Shown: positions 7,871 through 9,704 of the stretch, piece after piece
Layout of the letters: each line of letters opens with the position of its first letter
Numbering within the stretch: position 1 is the first letter of the stretch
Assembly (NCBI RefSeq): GCF_025567365.1
Contig: NZ_JAOQJG010000012.1
Coordinates: forward strand, 1 to 9,704
From: Anaerostipes amylophilus
Lineage (GTDB): Bacteria > Bacillota > Clostridia > Lachnospirales > Lachnospiraceae
Direction: 5' to 3'
Length of the DNA: 9,704 nucleotides
Notes under the pieces: model-generated
Database searches by the model: none
Told to the model about the DNA's origin: nothing
Seen by the model: the letters and a program-made list of their open reading frames with translations, nothing else
Program-made: the position numbers and the translations under genes

Positions 7871-9343
7871 TCAATACCGATCTGTAAAATATCCGGGAGC
7901 ATCTGTCTTATCAATGTTTGCATATTCGGAGTCTGTATGAGCATGACTATATCCTGTTCCATTCTGCCCTTCGATCTCAATGTCTCCGGTAAACATGCCT
8001 TCATCATGGATGATATTTGTTTTATTGATGCTTCCATCATTCTTTTTCCATATCGCATACAGCTTGATGGTCTTTCCGGCATCTGTAAGATCAGAGACAG
8101 CTGTTCCATTCGTATAATCTGCCCTGACTGCATCCGGAGTCTTTGCCCATCCTACAAACGTATATCCTTTTCTGGTAAACAGACCGGATGGTATGGTATA
8201 AGATTCTCCTGTCTTTACCGGTATGATCTTTGCATCTGCCTGTGCGCCATTTGGCATGAAGCTGATCTTATACTGGCCATTTCCCCATATCGCATATAAG
8301 GTAAGGTCAGAAGCCGTCTGATATTTGATCGCTTCCTGATCTTCGTAAGCTGCAACATCTCCATCCTTTGTCTTACTCCATCCAAGGAACTGATAGCCGT
8401 TATTTGTAAATGTATTTTTTGGAAGTGTGAACGAACCATCATATGTCACGGTACTGTCATTCATTGTTCCGCTTCCACCATTGGAATTGTAATGGATCTT
8501 ATACTGATTTGCTTTCCACTGGGCATATAAAGTTAATGCTTTCCCGCAGATCGTACTGTTTGTCGTATAAGACATCCCTGTACTGTTTGCCGTATCCTTC
8601 CATCCGGTCAATGTATACCCTGTTCTGTTGGCGGTTGGGAAGGTCAGCTTACTTCCGCAGGCAAAACTTTTACTTGCAGCACCAACACTTCCATTATTTT
8701 CTTTATAATTTACAGTATAGGAATCTTTTTTCAGATTGATCGTAACTTTACAATTATAATATCGGAAATATTTTTTCGTTGTAGGGTTTTTGTATGGTGC
8801 AACTCCTGTATTATAGGCACTGAATCCAACCGTGGTTTCAAAGTCTGTTTGCTCTGTAGTTTTATGCCCCGGTGTATTCGTTAACTGCTGAACCTGGCTA
8901 TATGGTGCGTCATATGATACACTATTATATTTTTCATGGGCAGGGACTGTATATTTTACTTTGAAATGCATCCATGAATAATCATCACTATAAGATTTCG
9001 ATGTTTTTACAGAGGTTGTAGAAAGTTTTAACTTGTACGGATCTGGGTTACTTACAGATACCTGCTTGATATTCAGTGTTCGGCTTTCATTATCAAATGT
9101 ATAGTTTTTACAAGCAGATCCAGAATGTGTGATTTTCAAACTCATTGTAGACGTTCCAGATGGTCCAGTGACTTTTACATACGTGTATTCATTGTTATTT
9201 GGAAATGATGTACTTCCTGCATTTTCTATCGTGACATATTTTGCTTCCACTGAATGATGCCATGCAAGAACTGCAATAAAACTGATCACCATAGAAAGCG
9301 CCAATATAGAATACCATTTTTTATTTTTCTTTATCCTTTCCAT
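7871..9343 (-). CDS. Secreted Listeria-Bacteroides (InlB B-type) repeat protein without wall anchor
   Basis: A 490-residue protein with a Lys-rich start, a hydrophobic segment (residues 11-27) and probable cleavage after SVEA34. Residues 35-205 form a beta-rich region I do not recognise. Three Listeria-Bacteroides repeats follow at about 208-276, 279-353 and 357-432, each with the family pattern YxVxYxxNGG...GYTFxGWxxT...LYAxW. The 58-residue tail (433-490) is polar, rich in Asp/Glu/His/Tyr, and ends DAPGYFTDRY. There is no LPXTG motif or C-terminal membrane helix, so it is either released, kept by its uncleaved N-terminal helix, or held by a partner. The start is clear: AGGAGG lies 8 nt before ATG 9343, inside the sortase gene's end, with a 23-bp overlap that suggests coupled translation. 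Such repeats occur in internalins and many gut surface proteins; the ligand here is unknown. Confidence 0.85.
   Translation of the reverse strand: MERIKKNKKWYSILALSMVISFIAVLAWHHSVEAKYVTIENAGSTSFPNNNEYTYVKVTGPSGTSTMSLKITHSGSACKNYTFDNESRTLNIKQVSVSNPDPYKLKLSTTSVKTSKSYSDDYSWMHFKVKYTVPAHEKYNSVSYDAPYSQVQQLTNTPGHKTTEQTDFETTVGFSAYNTGVAPYKNPTTKKYFRYYNCKVTINLKKDSYTVNYKENNGSVGAASKSFACGSKLTFPTANRTGYTLTGWKDTANSTGMSYTTNSTICGKALTLYAQWKANQYKIHYNSNGGSGTMNDSTVTYDGSFTLPKNTFTNNGYQFLGWSKTKDGDVAAYEDQEAIKYQTASDLTLYAIWGNGQYKISFMPNGAQADAKIIPVKTGESYTIPSGLFTRKGYTFVGWAKTPDAVRADYTNGTAVSDLTDAGKTIKLYAIWKKNDGSINKTNIIHDEGMFTGDIEIEGQNGTGYSHAHTDSEYANIDKTDAPGYFTDRY
8048..8722 (-). repeat. Three Listeria-Bacteroides repeats
   Basis: Tandem units of about 70-80 residues: YTVNYKENNGS...GYTLTGWKDT...LYAQW; YKIHYNSNGGS...GYQFLGWSKT...LYAIW; YKISFMPNGAQ...GYTFVGWAKT...LYAIW. 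The aligned GY-x(2)-GW and LYA-x-W cores identify the family. The first copy carries two Cys (229, 266) that the others lack, possibly a disulphide. Confidence 0.85.
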
Positions 9344-9704
9344 TTTTTCTTCCTCCTTTCCTTTTGTTTGATCTTATAAGTTCTATTCCCAAAAAAATCA
9401 AGATTCCTAACCCTGCATATCGGACGATCTTTTCTCTTTGGATATCCCATTCAGATGATTCAAAAAAAGTATCATCCATGGTACGGATCGTTTGTTTGGG
9501 GATCTTCTGACCCTTATCTCTGACACAATAGACCACATATCGAAATTTACCATGACTTCGGTATGGGTGACATGTAAGAAGCGTTACCATATCTTTGCCT
9601 TTTTGAATACGGATCTGATCGGAATCATCCGGTTTTATGATCTTGATCTTTTCGACCCGATAAGAAAGTTTTTCCCATGGGTTTTGAATGGTGACTTTGT
9701 CTCC
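9321..9704 (-). CDS. Sortase, C-terminal part (N-terminus outside window)
   Basis: The frame is open from the window edge to TAA at 9321 (127 residues). The visible part begins GDKVTIQNPWEKLSYRVEKI, a typical sortase beta-strand run, and reaches the catalytic segment VTLLTCHPYRSHGKFRYVVY: the active Cys is encoded at 9570-9572 and the catalytic Arg probably at 9540-9542. The catalytic His must lie upstream, outside the window. After about 40 further residues comes a membrane segment (YAGLGILIFLGIELI) and a very basic tail, an arrangement typical of class C (pilin) sortases, although the CHPY-x-S-H-G-K-F-R pattern differs from the classic class C NTHRLLVRG, so class stays open. The enzyme would act on the outer face of the membrane, joining LPXTG proteins to the wall or to each other; the adhesin downstream carries LPTTG. 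The stop overlaps the next gene by 23 bp. Confidence 0.92.
   Translation of the reverse strand, partial: GDKVTIQNPWEKLSYRVEKIKIIKPDDSDQIRIQKGKDMVTLLTCHPYRSHGKFRYVVYCVRDKGQKIPKQTIRTMDDTFFESSEWDIQREKIVRYAGLGILIFLGIELIRSNKRKGGRKNGKDKEK
9352..9357 (-). promoter_or_regulatory. Ribosome binding site of the repeat protein, inside the sortase gene
   Basis: AGGAGG lies 8 nt before ATG 9343 and is itself part of the final sortase codons (GGA GGA AGA). This fixes the start and ties translation of the two genes together. Confidence 0.85.

Noticed and set aside
7819..8133. 104-codon minus-strand ORF overlapping the end of the repeat-protein gene, considered as a frameshifted C-terminus
   Set aside because: It is out of frame with the repeats, Met/Gln/Arg-rich, and shows no LPXTG or membrane helix, so it does not supply a missing anchor.
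7937..8299. 120-codon plus-strand ORF
   Set aside because: Antisense to the Listeria-Bacteroides repeats, no credible start signal.
1..9704. CRISPR array, tRNA, rRNA, insertion sequence or att sites
   Set aside because: No regularly spaced short repeats, cloverleaf-like segments, transposase frames or terminal inverted repeats were seen.

Overview
The window reads as a cell-surface locus of a low-GC Gram-positive gut anaerobe, most likely a Lachnospiraceae-type Clostridia. The reasons are sortase machinery, an LPXTG-anchored adhesin with a Cys-Gln thioester domain and long SpaA/CnaB arrays, strong AGGAGG ribosome sites and AT-rich intergenic DNA. The species cannot be fixed from the sequence alone. 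Every supported gene lies on the minus strand, so transcription runs from high to low coordinates.

Right part (9704 to 1341) looks like one operon. It begins with the C-terminal 127 residues of a sortase (TLLTC catalytic motif, C-terminal membrane segment). The sortase stop overlaps the start of a 490-residue secreted protein with three Listeria-Bacteroides (InlB B-type) repeats and no wall anchor. After a perfectly placed 13-bp intercistronic hairpin comes a giant adhesin. As written, the adhesin is split into two overlapping reading frames by one ambiguous base (N at 6864). Removing that base joins them into one 2133-residue protein: signal peptide, TQXA thioester domain, a long SpaA-like array, a short MFxxC leucine-rich (BspA/DUF285-like) block, an Ig-like domain, another SpaA unit, three CnaB repeats, a further beta-sandwich and SpaA unit, then LPTTG, a membrane helix and a Lys/Arg tail. 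A rho-independent terminator closes the operon.

Left part (1340 to 1) is a separate unit: an AT-rich gap, a candidate promoter with a 9-bp near-perfect direct repeat spaced exactly 30 bp, a candidate 49-codon small ORF, and the first 305 codons of a secreted transglutaminase-like protein that runs off the window edge with Cys249, His281 and Asp296 in place. Base and codon use differ from the operon: GATC is at background here and about four- to five-fold enriched in the adhesin gene.

Working together (inference): the sortase would fix the adhesin to the wall, and the thioester tip would bond covalently to a host or matrix amine. The isopeptide-type SpaA/CnaB stalk would hold the tip away from the cell. 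The unanchored repeat protein may be a secreted partner, and the transglutaminase-like protein may modify or crosslink surface proteins, though nothing in the sequence proves that link.
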